Shown: positions 1-8,891 of the stretch, piece by piece | Numbering within the stretch: the first letter of the stretch is position 1 | Layout of the letters: every line of letters starts with the position of its first letter | Assembly: GCF_021173675.1 (NCBI RefSeq) | Contig: NZ_JAIHON010000004.1 | Span: 496,001-560,000, forward strand | Direction: 5' to 3' | DNA: 64,000 nucleotides | From: Streptomyces lincolnensis | GTDB lineage: Bacteria; Actinomycetota; Actinomycetes; Streptomycetales; Streptomycetaceae | Notes under the pieces: model-generated | Databases searched by the model: none | What the model was told of the DNA's origin: nothing | The model's input: only the letters and a program-made list of their open reading frames with translations | Translations under genes and position numbers: made by a program

Positions 1-1164
1 GCGTACACGACCACCAACGGATATCCGTACGCCTCCCGTACGACCCTGGGCGACACGACGGCCGACTCGCTGACCGCGACCAACAACTCGCGTGCGGTGG
101 TGGCCCAGCAGAACCAGGTCAACTACATTCGCAACTCGGTGAAGGCGACCGTCGACGCCTACACCGGCCAGGTCAAGCTCTACCAGTGGGACACCAAGGA
201 CCCGGTCCTGAAGACCTGGATGAAGGCGTTCCCGGGCACGGTCGAGCCCAGGTCCGACATCTCGGACGCGCTCATGGCCCATCTGCGGTACCCGCAGGAC
301 CTGTTCAAGGTCCAGCGCGAGCTGCTCAGCCGGTACCACGTCGAGGACGCCACGACGTTCCTCAGCGGCAGCGAGGTGTGGCAGGTGCCGGACGACCCGA
401 CCAACAAGTCGGGCAACGCGGTGCCGCCGTACTACCTGAGCATGAAGATGCCCGACCAGTCCTCGCAGGTGTTCTCCCTGACGACGACGTTCACGCCCAA
501 CGGCCGGGACAACCTCAGCGCGTTCATGTCGGTCGACGCCGAGGCGGGGACCAGCGACTACGGCAAGATCAGAATCCTGAAACTGCCGACCAACACGACG
601 GTCAACGGGCCCAAACAGGTGCAGAGCCAGTTCAACTCCAAACCGGACATCGCGGAAACCATCAGCCTGCTGAACCGCGGTGATTCGACGGTGGAGTACG
701 GCAACCTGCTGGCGGTGCCCCTGGACGGCGAGCTGCTCTATGTGGAACCCGTCTACGTCCGCGGTGGTGGCCTCAAGTACCCACTGCTGCGCAAGGTGTT
801 GGTGACCTACGGAGGCAACACCGCCTTCGAGGACACCCTCGGCGCCGCCCTCAACAAGGTCTTCGGGGCGGACGGTTCGACCACCGAGCCACCACCGCCG
901 GCGGACGACGGCGGCACGACCACACCGCCGCCGACATCCACCAACCCGACGGTCCAACAGGCGCTGAACGACGCCCAGAAGGCCTTCGACGCCGGCCAGG
1001 AAGCCCTGAAGAAGAACGACTGGGTGGCGTACGGCGAGGCGCAGAAGGACCTGGAGGAGGCGCTGCGGAGGGCCGAGGAGGCACAGAACCGGGCCGACGA
1101 GGGCGGTGGAGGCACCAGTAGTCCGAGCCCCAGTCCCAGTCCTAGTTCCAGCCCCAGTGGCTAG
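1..1164 (+). CDS. UPF0182 family membrane protein, C-terminal part (cut by window edge)
   Basis: The reading frame is open from the first base, so the start lies outside the window and 387 residues are visible. This is the extracytoplasmic C-terminal half of the actinobacterial UPF0182 (COG1615) family, whose missing N-terminal part normally carries several membrane helices. Visible landmarks are the segment around residues 28-50 ([27 protein letters not shown]) in the family's conserved domain, a Pro/Thr-rich linker near residues 292-315, a charged helical stretch, and a Ser-Pro repeat tail typical of cell-wall-spanning tails in Streptomyces. The molecular function of the family is unknown. 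Confidence 0.9.
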   Translation, partial: AYTTTNGYPYASRTTLGDTTADSLTATNNSRAVVAQQNQVNYIRNSVKATVDAYTGQVKLYQWDTKDPVLKTWMKAFPGTVEPRSDISDALMAHLRYPQDLFKVQRELLSRYHVEDATTFLSGSEVWQVPDDPTNKSGNAVPPYYLSMKMPDQSSQVFSLTTTFTPNGRDNLSAFMSVDAEAGTSDYGKIRILKLPTNTTVNGPKQVQSQFNSKPDIAETISLLNRGDSTVEYGNLLAVPLDGELLYVEPVYVRGGGLKYPLLRKVLVTYGGNTAFEDTLGAALNKVFGADGSTTEPPPPADDGGTTTPPPTSTNPTVQQALNDAQKAFDAGQEALKKNDWVAYGEAQKDLEEALRRAEEAQNRADEGGGGTSSPSPSPSPSSSPSG

Positions 1165-1256
1165 CGCAGCGGACCGTCAGGGGCTGATCAAGGCCTGAGC
1201 TGCTGCTCCGTGGTCAAGAGCCCGTCCCGCGCCGTGATACGGTTCTCAAACAACGG

Positions 1257-1330
1257 CGCGGGGTGGAGCAGCTCGGTAGCTCGCTGGGCTCATAACCCAG
1301 AGGTCGCAGGTTCAAATCCTGTCCCCGCTA
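1257..1330 (+). tRNA. initiator tRNA-Met (CAT), copy 1
   Basis: A 74-nt cloverleaf can be drawn by eye. The acceptor 5' strand CGCGGGG pairs from its second base with CCCCGC, leaving an unpaired 1:72 position. The anticodon stem CTGGG/CCCAG encloses CTCATAA (anticodon CAT), and the T arm contains GGTTCAAATCC. The unpaired first base and the three consecutive G:C pairs below the anticodon loop are hallmarks of initiator tRNA. The 3' CCA is not encoded. An identical copy lies at 3684-3757. Confidence 0.96.
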
Positions 1331-1362
1331 CTGAAGTCGACGACATCGGTCGTAGGCCGGCG

Positions 1363-1394
1363 AAGGCCCGGATCCTGAAAAGGATCCGGGCCTT
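1363..1394 (+). terminator. Terminator of the first tRNA-Met
   Basis: A perfect 14-bp inverted repeat (stem 1363-1376 with 1381-1394) closed by a GAAA tetraloop and followed by TTG. It lies about 30 nt after the tRNA and is the obvious transcription stop for it. Confidence 0.85.
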
Positions 1395-1559
1395 TGTCGC
1401 GTGCGAACGCATGTGCCGGGACCTGGGACGGCCGTGCCGCCGAGGGGAGTTGGGGGTTCTGTGTTTGACTTGTCTCTCTGTGGGCATGTCGACAAAACGC
1501 TGTAGTGACCTCAATGGCTGCGGTATACCAGGTGTACCCAGGTTGCAGGTGGTGCGACG

Positions 1560-3380
1560 ATGGACGTTATGGGGGACAAGGCAACTCTGTTCGAGACAGG
1601 GCGTTTTGTGCAGCCTTCCGGGCCGGTCGAAGCCGCGGAGGCGGCTGACGATGCCGCCGAGGAGGTCCGCCAGAGGCTCGCCGCGGAAGCCGGTGACGTC
1701 GAGGCGATGAGCGTCCTCGGGGCCATGCTGCTGCGCCGCGGAGATCTCGACGGAGCCGAGTCCCATCTGCGTGCCGCCACCGCGGCCGGCGACCGCGCCG
1801 CCGCCAACAACCTCGGAGTCCTGCTTCACCAGCGCGGCTACGGCGACGAGGCCGCCGGATGGTGGCGGATCGCCGCCGTCGCCGGGTCCGCCGCGGCCGC
1901 GCACGCGCTGGGCCGGTACCACCGCGAGCGGGGTGACGAGCCCGCCGCCGAGTACTGGCTGCGCCAGTCCGCCGAGCAGGGACACACGCTCGGCGCCTAC
2001 GCGCTCGCCGACCTCCTGGAGCACCGCAACGACCCGAGGGCCGAGCAGTGGATGCGGGTGGCCGCCGAGCGCGGGCACCGGGAAGCGGCGTACCGGCTGG
2101 CGCGCGCGCTCGACCGCAGGGCGGGGCACGCGGAGGAGACCGGCACCGACGCCGGTGCCGCCCTGCTGGAAGAGGCCGAGCAGTGGTATCGGCAGGCCGC
2201 CGCGCGCGGACACCGCCGGGGCGCGCTGCACCTCGGCACCATCCTGGAGAAGCGCGGCGAGCTCAAGGAGGCCGGTCGCTGGTACCTGACCGCCGCCAAG
2301 GACGGGGAGATGCGGGCCGCCTGCGCGCTCGGATTCCTGCTGCGCGACGCGGGCGACACCGAGAACGCCGCGCTGTGGTGGCTCAGAGCCGCTCAGGAGG
2401 GCGACGGCAACGCGGCCAACGCGCTGGGCGCGCTGCACGCCGAGCGGGGGGAGCAGCAGACCGCCGAGCGGTGGTACCGGGCCGCGATGGACGCCGGGGA
2501 CGACAACGGCGCGTACAACCTCGGGCTGCTCTGCGCCGAGCAGGGACGTACCGCGCAGGCCGAGCAGTGGTACCGGCGGGCCGCCTACGCCGGGCACCGC
2601 GAGGCGGCCAACGCGCTGGCGATCCTGCTGCTCCAGGGCGGGGACGCGGCCGGGGCCGAACCGTGGTTCTCCAAGGCCGCGGAGGCCGGGAGCGTGGACG
2701 CCGCGTTCAACCTCGGCATCCTCTTCGCCGGGCGGGGCTCCGAGGAGGGCGCCGCCGAGGCGCTGCGCTGGTACGAGCGGGCGGCTGCCGCCGGGCACAC
2801 GGAGGCGGCCCTCCAGGTCGGGATCGCGCGGCTGCGGGACGGGGACGAGCTCGCCGCCGAGCGGCATCTGCGGTGCGCCGCGGGTGGGGGGAGTGCCGAG
2901 GCGGCGTATCGGCTGGCGACCGTGCTGGACTCGCGGCGGCCGCCGGCGCCCGCGCACGAGCTGGGCGAGCCGGCGCATGAGAAGACCGAGTGCGAGGAGT
3001 GGTACGAGCGGGCGGCGTCCCAGGGGCATCGGCGGGCTCAGGTGCGGGTCGGGATGCTGGCCGCGGCCCGGGGTGATGTCGTGGAGGCGGCCCGGTGGTA
3101 CCGGGAGGCGGCGGAGGCCGGGTCTCGGAACGGGGCCTTCAATCTCGGGTTGCTGTTGGCGCGTGAGGGGAGTGAGCCGGAGGCTGCCGTGTGGTGGGCT
3201 CGGGCGGCCGATGCGGGGCATGGGCGGGCGGCGTTGCGGCTGGCCCTCGTCTACGCGCGTCGTGGGGAGCTGGCGGAGGGGCAGCGGTGGGCTGATCGGG
3301 CGGTGACGCTGGGGCCGGGGGAGGTGGCTGAGCGGGCGGCGCGGTTGCGGGACGCGTTGCGGCAGGAGCTGTCCGCGTGA
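1560..3380 (+). CDS. Sel1/TPR-repeat protein
   Basis: A 606-residue protein made almost entirely of about 36-residue Sel1-like (SLR/TPR) repeats. The recurring pattern is A-A-x-x-L-G-x-L-x-x-x-R-G-x-x-x-x-A-E-x-W-Y-R-x-A-A, seen more than a dozen times from about residue 50 to 590. Such solenoids act as protein-interaction scaffolds; no enzymatic motif, signal peptide or membrane segment is visible. ATG 1560 follows AGGTGGTG; ATG 1569 is an alternative. The gene sits between two identical initiator tRNA genes, all transcribed in the same direction. Partner proteins cannot be told from sequence. Confidence 0.93.
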   Translation: MDVMGDKATLFETGRFVQPSGPVEAAEAADDAAEEVRQRLAAEAGDVEAMSVLGAMLLRRGDLDGAESHLRAATAAGDRAAANNLGVLLHQRGYGDEAAGWWRIAAVAGSAAAAHALGRYHRERGDEPAAEYWLRQSAEQGHTLGAYALADLLEHRNDPRAEQWMRVAAERGHREAAYRLARALDRRAGHAEETGTDAGAALLEEAEQWYRQAAARGHRRGALHLGTILEKRGELKEAGRWYLTAAKDGEMRAACALGFLLRDAGDTENAALWWLRAAQEGDGNAANALGALHAERGEQQTAERWYRAAMDAGDDNGAYNLGLLCAEQGRTAQAEQWYRRAAYAGHREAANALAILLLQGGDAAGAEPWFSKAAEAGSVDAAFNLGILFAGRGSEEGAAEALRWYERAAAAGHTEAALQVGIARLRDGDELAAERHLRCAAGGGSAEAAYRLATVLDSRRPPAPAHELGEPAHEKTECEEWYERAASQGHRRAQVRVGMLAAARGDVVEAARWYREAAEAGSRNGAFNLGLLLAREGSEPEAAVWWARAADAGHGRAALRLALVYARRGELAEGQRWADRAVTLGPGEVAERAARLRDALRQELSA

Positions 3381-3475
3381 CGGTCCCCTGGGGTGGGGGT
3401 GGGTGTCGGGTTCTCGGTGACTGTGGTTGCCGGGACGGTGTTTTCGCCCCCGCCGCCCCTACCCGTCCCATCCCC

Positions 3476-3606
3476 AGGGGCTGCCGCCCCTTCGACCCCG
3501 CCCAGGGGGCTCCGCCCCCTGGACCCCCTGTCGGCCCTTAAGGGGCCTCGTCCTCAAACGCCGGACGGGCTGACAGTGCGGGCTAGTCCCAACACCGGAC
3601 GGGCTG
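3476..3606. repeat. Streptomyces-type GC-rich intergenic repeat
   Basis: This lies in the 303-bp gap between the Sel1 protein and the second tRNA. It holds short self-complementary blocks (GGGGCTGCCGCCCC at 3477, AGGGGGCTCCGCCCCCT at 3504-3520) followed by CTCAAACGCCGGACGGGCTG, with a second partial copy, ACCGGACGGGCTGG, at 3594. I recognise this arrangement from many intergenic regions of Streptomyces chromosomes. No gene is supported here. Confidence 0.7.
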
Positions 3607-3683
3607 GCGGTGACCTGGGGTTATGCGGAGCGGTAAGCGATTTGCTTCTGGTGGTGGTCTTCACGTAACGTTGCATTCATCGC

Positions 3684-3757
3684 CGCGGGGTGGAGCAGCT
3701 CGGTAGCTCGCTGGGCTCATAACCCAGAGGTCGCAGGTTCAAATCCTGTCCCCGCTA
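3684..3757 (+). tRNA. initiator tRNA-Met (CAT), copy 2
   Basis: Identical over all 74 nt to the copy at 1257-1330, with the same unpaired 1:72 position and GGG/CCC anticodon stem diagnostic of initiator tRNA. The 5' flanks differ completely and the identity stops a few bases after the 3' end, so each copy has its own promoter region and its own terminator. Confidence 0.96.
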
Positions 3758-3763
3758 CTGATG

Positions 3764-3805
3764 CCGAGGGCCGGAATCCGAAAGGGTTCCGGCCCTCGGT
3801 GTTTT
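3764..3805 (+). terminator. Terminator of the second tRNA-Met
   Basis: A 13-bp perfect stem (3764-3776 with 3787-3799) followed by TGTTTTT. It ends exactly at the stop codon of the convergent ABC lipoprotein gene, so it probably stops transcription from both sides. Confidence 0.85.
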
Positions 3806-4945
3806 TCAGGGGCGGTGACCTACGGCTTCGGCGTAGAGGGATCGGTTGACGGTCCTGGATTCGGGGAGAGGGTCGCTCTCGGAGACGCCCTGGGCGCGGT
3901 AGGCGGACTGGAGGCGGTCGGTCGTGCCGGCGCGGATCTCCCAGTCCATGCGGAGCGAGGGGGTCGAGGCGAGGATCTTCGCGTCGGACTTCAGGAGCTT
4001 CGCCAGGTAGGCGACGAAGGACGCGTTCTTTTTGTAGTCGGCGGTGAAGTAGGTGTTCACCGTGCGGATGTAGGCGCGGACGAGGGCCACGCCCGCGTCC
4101 ACGTCGTCGTCGAGGAGGCTCGGGCCGTACAGCAGGCCGCCCAGGGGTTCGCCGGGGGGCTGGCCGCCGAGGAAGGCGTAGCCGGGTGTGCCGTCGACCC
4201 TGCGCCAGACCGGGTCGAGGAGCCAGGCGGAGTCGACGCCGCCGTTCTGGAGGGCGGTGAGGACGTCGGCGGAGCCGAGCTGCTGGTACTGGATCTTGTC
4301 CAGGCCGCCGCCGTGCTGTTCGAGGGCCTTCTCCATGGGGTACGCGATGACCGAGCCCTTGCCGATCATCGTGCCGAGCTTGCGGCCGGCCATCGCCACG
4401 CGGTCCGCGCTCTCGCCGTCCTTCAGCCGTACCCACAGGCCGCTCTTCGAGGTGGGCGCGGGTGAGAAGTTGCCCGCCACCCATCGGATGTCGAAGCCGC
4501 CGTGGATGCCGTTCATGACGGCCGCCTCCGGGGCCGCCCAGAGCGCGTCGATGTCGCCCTTCGCGAGCAGGGGGAGGGCGTCGGGGGTCGGCAGGACCTT
4601 GAGGGTGACGTCCAGGCCCTCCTTCTTGAACTCGCCCTTGTCCAGGGCCACCTGGAGGGGCGCCACGTACTCCGCGCTCAGTGTGCCGGTGGCGATCGTC
4701 AGCTCGCGGGAGTCGGGGAGGGGCCGCGGGGCCGGTGTGCCGGGGGCGCAGCGGGCCGGGCGGCGGGTGGGGGAGAGGTCGGAGGGGTCCGTCCAGGAGG
4801 GGGCGGCGCAGCCCTGCACGGGGCGGATCGTGCGGGTGTGCGTGTCCGCCTTCGACGCGGTGCCCTCGTCGGCCGGCGACGCGCACGCGGCCGACGCCAG
4901 CAGGACACCGACGGCGACCGCGGCACCGTACGGAAGTCGCCTCAT
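3806..4945 (-). CDS. ABC transporter substrate-binding lipoprotein (NMT1/SsuA-like)
   Basis: A 379-residue lipoprotein with an N-terminal signal ending in the lipobox-like LASAAC near residue 21. The mature part matches the nitrate/sulfonate/taurine-type (NMT1/THI5-like) fold: a first strand ELTIATG, then YVAPLQVALDKGEFKKEGLDV and DIDALWAAPEAAVMNGI, typical of SsuA/TauA/ThiY. It would capture a small anionic or thiamine-precursor-like ligand outside the cell and deliver it to the permease encoded just upstream. ATG 4945 overlaps the permease stop (ATGA), so translation is coupled. The ligand cannot be assigned from sequence. Confidence 0.92.
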   Translation of the reverse strand: MRRLPYGAAVAVGVLLASAACASPADEGTASKADTHTRTIRPVQGCAAPSWTDPSDLSPTRRPARCAPGTPAPRPLPDSRELTIATGTLSAEYVAPLQVALDKGEFKKEGLDVTLKVLPTPDALPLLAKGDIDALWAAPEAAVMNGIHGGFDIRWVAGNFSPAPTSKSGLWVRLKDGESADRVAMAGRKLGTMIGKGSVIAYPMEKALEQHGGGLDKIQYQQLGSADVLTALQNGGVDSAWLLDPVWRRVDGTPGYAFLGGQPPGEPLGGLLYGPSLLDDDVDAGVALVRAYIRTVNTYFTADYKKNASFVAYLAKLLKSDAKILASTPSLRMDWEIRAGTTDRLQSAYRAQGVSESDPLPESRTVNRSLYAEAVGHRP

Positions 4946-5805
4946 GACTGCCCCCGTCCTCGGTCCCTGGGTGCCCAGGGGGTGAGCAGCCGGCCCACCA
5001 GTCGGATCAGTTCGGAGAAGAGCACGCCCAGGACGGCCACGCAGACGATGCCGACGAACATCACGTCGTTCTGGAAGAGGGCGCGCGAGTCGAAGATGAG
5101 ATGGCCCAGGCCGTCGGTCGCGGCGATCTGTTCCGAGGCGACGATCACCAGCACCGCCACGCCCGCCGCGATGCGGGCGCCCACCAGGACCGCGGGAAGC
5201 GATGCCGGGAGCAGGACGTGACGGAACATCTGCCAGGGGGAGGCGCCGAAGACCTGGCCCGCGTCGCGGTGGCCGGAGGGGATCTGCATGACCGCCGACA
5301 TGGTCGAGATCCACACGAAGAAGAACACCGTCGTCGCCACCAGGGCCACCTGCGGGCCCTCGCCCAGGCCGAACATGTTCAGGAAGATCGGCAGCAGGGC
5401 CAGTTTGGGGACGACGTACAGGGCGTCGAGGAGGGGTTCCAGGGCCGCGCGGACCAGGGAGAGTGAGCCCATCAGCAGGCCCAGGGCGTAGCCCGCGGCG
5501 GTGCCTACGGCGTAGCCGGCCAGGACGCGTTTCAGCGTCGCCCACACGTCCGGCCACAGGTCGCCGGCGGCGGCGCGGTCCCAGCCGTCGGCCAGGATCG
5601 TGGAGGGGGCGGGGTAGACGCGGTCGTCGATCCAGGCCCGGGTGGCGGCCAGCTGCCACAGCAGGACCAGCAGCAGGGGGACGGCGACGGCCAGGGTCAG
5701 CTCCAGGGCGCGTCGGCGGCGGTGTGTGCGGACGGGGTCGAGTTCCCGGGGGCCGGGGCGGCGGATCAGGACCGACTCGGCCGGTGCCTTCACGGTCGTC
5801 GTCAT
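4942..5805 (-). CDS. ABC transporter permease (SsuC/TauC-like)
   Basis: A 287-residue inner-membrane permease of the BPD_transp_1 type with about six hydrophobic helices. The cytoplasmic coupling (EAA) loop is visible around GASPWQMFRHVLLPASLPAVLVGARIAAGVA. It is the second gene of an ATPase-permease-lipoprotein operon. Its ATG overlaps the ATPase stop codon and its own stop overlaps the next start, both as ATGA. The family transports nitrate, sulfonates, taurine, bicarbonate or thiamine precursors; no substrate can be fixed here. Confidence 0.94.
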   Translation of the reverse strand: MTTTVKAPAESVLIRRPGPRELDPVRTHRRRRALELTLAVAVPLLLVLLWQLAATRAWIDDRVYPAPSTILADGWDRAAAGDLWPDVWATLKRVLAGYAVGTAAGYALGLLMGSLSLVRAALEPLLDALYVVPKLALLPIFLNMFGLGEGPQVALVATTVFFFVWISTMSAVMQIPSGHRDAGQVFGASPWQMFRHVLLPASLPAVLVGARIAAGVAVLVIVASEQIAATDGLGHLIFDSRALFQNDVMFVGIVCVAVLGVLFSELIRLVGRLLTPWAPRDRGRGQS

Positions 5806-6596
5806 GCCGGGACCGCCTCCTTGCGCAGCAGGTCCCACAACGCGCTCTTCAGGGAGGTGAACTCGGGGGCGGAGCGGATGTCGCCGGTGCGGGGGCGGGG
5901 GAAGGGCGGGCGGTGCTCGGCGAGGATCCGGCCCGGGCGGGCGGACATCACCAGGACGCGGTCGCCGAGGACGATCGCCTCCTCCAGGCTGTGGGTGATG
6001 AACAGCGTGGTGGTCCGGGTGGTCTGGGTGAGGTCCAGCAGCTCGTCCTGGAGGATCATCCGCAGCTGGGCGTCGAGGGCCGCGAACGGCTCGTCCATCA
6101 GCAGCAGTTCCGGCTCCACGGCCAGCGCCCGCGCGATCGCCACGCGCTGGCGCATACCGCCGGAGAGGGTCGCAGGGTAGGCGTCAGCGAAGTCCGACAG
6201 GCCCATGCGGGCCAGCCAGGCGTCGGCGCGGGCGTTCGCCTCGCGGCGCGGGACGCGTTGAATGTCCAGGCCGAAGCGGACGTTGGTGCGGACCGTCTTC
6301 CAGTCGTAGATGCCGTAGTCCTGGAAGATCATGGCGGCCGGGCGGGGCGCTGACGTGCGGATCTCCAGGGTGCCCGTGCTCGGGCGGAGCAGGCCCGCGG
6401 CGATGCGCAGCAGCGTGGACTTCCCGCAGCCCGAGGGGCCGACCAGGCAGACGAACTCGCCGGGGGCGACGGTGAGGTCCAGGGGGCCGAGCGCGTCGAC
6501 GGCGCGGGGCGGGCGGCCGAAGGTGCGGGTCAGGCCGGTGGCGTGGAGGGTGGGGTGCGGAACCCCTGCGGTGGGTTTCGGGTGCGGGTCTCCCAC
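5802..6596 (-). CDS. ABC transporter ATP-binding protein (SsuB/TauB-like)
   Basis: A 264-residue ATPase with all core motifs: Walker A GPSGCGKST, signature LSGGMRQR, Walker B ELLLMDEPF followed by AALD, and switch His in FITHSLEEA. It energises the downstream permease/lipoprotein pair. The GTG start at 6596 is chosen because AAGGAG lies five bases upstream; a longer frame upstream lacks a ribosome site. First gene of the three-gene operon, whose promoter region contains the palindrome at 6648-6660. Confidence 0.94.
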   Translation of the reverse strand: MGDPHPKPTAGVPHPTLHATGLTRTFGRPPRAVDALGPLDLTVAPGEFVCLVGPSGCGKSTLLRIAAGLLRPSTGTLEIRTSAPRPAAMIFQDYGIYDWKTVRTNVRFGLDIQRVPRREANARADAWLARMGLSDFADAYPATLSGGMRQRVAIARALAVEPELLLMDEPFAALDAQLRMILQDELLDLTQTTRTTTLFITHSLEEAIVLGDRVLVMSARPGRILAEHRPPFPRPRTGDIRSAPEFTSLKSALWDLLRKEAVPA

Positions 6597-6647
6597 GGTT
6601 GCTCCTTGCGGAGTGCGGTACGGAGAGGGGGTGGCCGCACGACGATA

Positions 6648-6660
6648 TGACGACCCGTCA
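6648..6660. promoter_or_regulatory. Perfect palindrome upstream of ABC operon
   Basis: TGACGACCCGTCA reads as TGACG-N3-CGTCA on both strands. It lies 52 bp upstream of the ATPase start, where an operator would be expected. The binding regulator is unknown. Confidence 0.5.
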
Positions 6661-6705
6661 GATTCAGGAACCCTGTGGACACCGTGAATGCCTGTACGCA
6701 GCACA

Positions 6706-6738
6706 AAGCCCCGGCGTCCGTGCGGGATACCAGGGCTT
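6706..6738 (-). terminator. Terminator of the Fur-family gene
   Basis: AAGCC-CCGG and CC-AGGGCTT arms form a hairpin about 20 nt beyond the stop codon of the Fur-type gene on the minus strand. There is no strong T-run. Confidence 0.55.
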
Positions 6739-6758
6739 CGGTGAGGAGGTGCGGGCTG

Positions 6759-7175
6759 TTACGCCGCCGCGCAGTTGGGGCACACGCCCCGGTACGTCAC
6801 CTCGACGTCCGAGACGGTGAAGCCGAAGCGCTCCGAGTCGGGGAGGTCGGACAGCGGGTTGCCGGTCGGGTGGACGTCCCGGATGGCACCGCACCGGGCA
6901 CAGACCAGGTGGTGGTGCGGCTGGTGCGCGTTCGGGTCGTACCGCTTGGCGCGCTTGTCGGTGGCGACCTCGAGCACTTCGCCGAGGGTGACCAGCTCGC
7001 CCAGGGTGTTGTAGACCGTCGCCCGGGAGATCTCGGGCAGCTTGGCGACGGCCCTGGCGTGGACCTCGTCGGCCGTCAGGTGGACGTGTTCGCCGTCGAG
7101 GACCTCGGCCACGACACGCCGCTGCGCGGTCATCCGCCATCCGCGCCCGCGCAGTCGTTCCAGAAGGTCGCTCAT
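6759..7175 (-). CDS. Fur-family metal/peroxide-responsive repressor
   Basis: A 138-residue Fur-superfamily protein. It has an N-terminal winged helix (RMTAQRRVVAEVL, then ISRATVYNTLGELVTLG as recognition helix), the histidine-rich regulatory loop HQPHHHLVCARCG, and a second CxxC (CPNC) near the C-terminus; the two CxxC pairs make the structural zinc site. The absence of upstream metal-transport genes and the pattern of His/Asp residues fit the PerR/CatR-type peroxide sensors of Streptomyces as well as Fur. A TTGGA-N5-TCCAA inverted repeat 66 bp upstream is a likely autoregulatory operator. The exact paralogue is not assigned. Confidence 0.9.
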   Translation of the reverse strand: MSDLLERLRGRGWRMTAQRRVVAEVLDGEHVHLTADEVHARAVAKLPEISRATVYNTLGELVTLGEVLEVATDKRAKRYDPNAHQPHHHLVCARCGAIRDVHPTGNPLSDLPDSERFGFTVSDVEVTYRGVCPNCAAA

Positions 7176-7240
7176 ACGGCCCAGCCTAACAGCCGGGGGA
7201 CCAGATCCCGAACAGATGTGGTTTTAGATCTCTGCTCGAC

Positions 7241-7255
7241 TTGGATGAAGTCCAA
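7241..7255. promoter_or_regulatory. Candidate Fur/PerR operator
   Basis: Perfect inverted repeat TTGGA-TGAAG-TCCAA in an AT-richer patch upstream of the Fur-type gene. Fur-family repressors commonly bind such short palindromes and autoregulate. Confidence 0.5.
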
Positions 7256-7278
7256 TATCTGGTCCGAGGGGCGGCACG

Positions 7279-7325
7279 CATCGTCGGCGAGCCGGCCCGC
7301 GTCGTCGGCGAGCCGGCCCGCGTCG
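7279..7325. repeat. 21-bp tandem duplication
   Basis: Two near-perfect 21-bp units (7279-7299 and 7300-7320, one mismatch) followed by the first bases of a third. The block abuts the stop codon of the CBS gene and probably arose by replication slippage. Confidence 0.7.
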
Positions 7326-7718
7326 TCAGGCAGGGATGTGCTGTCGTGCCGGGGCCCAGCAGCGGATGATGTCGCGGACCGAGACGATGCCCACGGGCTC
7401 GCCGCCGTCGAGGACGATCAGGTGCCGGAAGCCGCCGTGGGTCATCGCGTGCGCGGCCTCCTCCAGGGTCCAGGTCGGGGCGGCGAAGACGACGTCGGTG
7501 GTGGTGTGGGCGTGGGCGTGTTCCGTGTCCGGGTTCTGGCCGAGGCCGACGGAGTTGAGGACGTCGCGTTCGGTGAGGATGCCGATGCCGATGCCGTCGG
7601 GATCGAGAACGACGGCCGCGCCGACCCGGCGGGCGGACATCAGGGCGGCGGCCTGGCGGAGGGTATGGGCGGGGCCGATGGTGAGAACCACCGTGCTCAT
7701 GGCGTCGCGGACGAGCAT
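7326..7718 (-). CDS. Two-CBS-domain protein
   Basis: A 130-residue stand-alone protein with two CBS motifs. The first is VRDAMSTVVLTIGPAHTLRQAAALMSARRVGAAVVLD...GILTERDVL; the second is TWTLEEAAHAMTHGGFRHLIVLDGGEPVGIVSVRDII. CBS pairs (Bateman modules) bind adenine nucleotides such as AMP, ATP or SAM and act as energy sensors. ATG 7718 is preferred over the in-frame TTG further upstream because GGAGGTGA sits ten bases before it. No partner enzyme is adjacent, so the regulated target is unknown. Confidence 0.9.
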   Translation of the reverse strand: MLVRDAMSTVVLTIGPAHTLRQAAALMSARRVGAAVVLDPDGIGIGILTERDVLNSVGLGQNPDTEHAHAHTTTDVVFAAPTWTLEEAAHAMTHGGFRHLIVLDGGEPVGIVSVRDIIRCWAPARQHIPA

Positions 7719-7910
7719 GGGTGCGGAGTCACCTCCAATGAATCCCTGTTTGTTCAAGGATTCACAAGTTCACAAATGAGGGTCCTCTCAGAGTCGCAGG
7801 CAAAGCGAGGGTCAACAAGAGGGCGCACGTCGCCGATTGAGGGCGTGCGCGCTCATCTGTGCTCGCGGCGAGCGCCGGTTGGTGCTGGTCGCGCTCGCCG
7901 GCCGCGCTCG

Positions 7911-8711
7911 CTAGTAGCGCTCGTTGAGATACCCGAGGAACTCGTCGTGCAGCAGGCCGTTCGACGCGGCCGCGTTGCCGCTGTGCGGCCCCGGGCGGCC
8001 GTCGAGGCCGGTGAAGGTGCCGCCCGCCTCCGTCACGATGATCGCGTTCGCGGCCATGTCCCAGAGGGAGAGCTCCGGTTCGGCGCAGAGGTCGACCGAG
8101 CCCTCGGCGACCATCATGTACGGCCAGAAGTCGCCGTACGCGCGCGTGCGCCACACCTCGCGGGTCAGGTCCAGGAAGCCGCCCAGGCGCCCCTGGTCCT
8201 CCCAGCCGGTGAGCGAGGAGTACGCGAAGGAGGCGTCCGTGAGCTTCGAGACCCGGGAGACGTGCAGCCGGGAGGCCGAGGTGAGGCTGCGGCCGGAGAA
8301 CGCGCCGTGGCCCTTCGCGGCCCACCAGCGGCGGCCCAGCGCCGGGGCCGAGACCACGCCCACGACGGGCTGGTAGCCGCCCTCGGCCGCCTCCATCAGG
8401 GAGATCAGCGTGGCCCAGACGGGCACGCCCCGCACGTAGTTCTTGGTGCCGTCGATCGGGTCGATGACCCAGCGGCGGGGGCCGGTGCCCTCGACGCCGT
8501 ACTCCTCGCCGAGCACCGCGTCACGGGGGCGGGCGCGCTTGAGGTGGCCCCGGACGAGTTCCTCGGCGGCCTTGTCCGCCTCGCTCACCGGGGTCATGTC
8601 CGGCTTCGTCTCGACCTTGAGGTCGAGGGCCTTGAAGCGGTCCATGGTGCCCGCGTCCGCCGCGTCGGCGAGGACATGGGCGAGGCGCAGGTCGTCGAGG
8701 TAGTCGGGCAT
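7911..8711 (-). CDS. hisN: Histidinol-phosphatase of the inositol monophosphatase family (HisN type)
   Basis: A 266-residue Mg2+-dependent phosphatase of the IMPase superfamily. Metal and active-site motifs are all visible: GEEYG near residue 70, WVIDPIDGTKNYVRG near 80-95 and LWDMAANAIIVTEAGG near 210. The syntenic S. coelicolor protein (SCO5208) was identified as the histidinol-phosphate phosphatase of histidine biosynthesis, which supports the call; inositol-phosphatase side activity cannot be excluded. No other his gene is adjacent. Confidence 0.85.
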   Translation of the reverse strand: MPDYLDDLRLAHVLADAADAGTMDRFKALDLKVETKPDMTPVSEADKAAEELVRGHLKRARPRDAVLGEEYGVEGTGPRRWVIDPIDGTKNYVRGVPVWATLISLMEAAEGGYQPVVGVVSAPALGRRWWAAKGHGAFSGRSLTSASRLHVSRVSKLTDASFAYSSLTGWEDQGRLGGFLDLTREVWRTRAYGDFWPYMMVAEGSVDLCAEPELSLWDMAANAIIVTEAGGTFTGLDGRPGPHSGNAAASNGLLHDEFLGYLNERY

Positions 8712-8891
8712 GTGACGAACGGTATCTGCCGTGGTCGGTGCGGGGCTACCGGGGGACCGGGGTGCGGACAGGGGGCGGTCCTGTGGCTCGCGGTGACGGA
8801 CGGGCGCCCCCGCGTGCCTTCGCGAACCCTTGACAGTGCCTCCATGCGCGTCAAATCTGGGGCGCAGAGCCGATCGCCCAGGGAGGCGATG

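Noticed and set aside
1290..3221. 643-codon open frame antisense to the Sel1-repeat gene
   Set aside because: It is a shadow of a GC-rich repeat gene: Pro/Arg/Gly/Leu-biased translation with no domain, and it crosses the tRNA and its terminator.
3476..3606. Repeat blocks considered as a CRISPR array or IS end
   Set aside because: Units are unequal, have no spacers and match a common Streptomyces intergenic repeat; no transposase is near.
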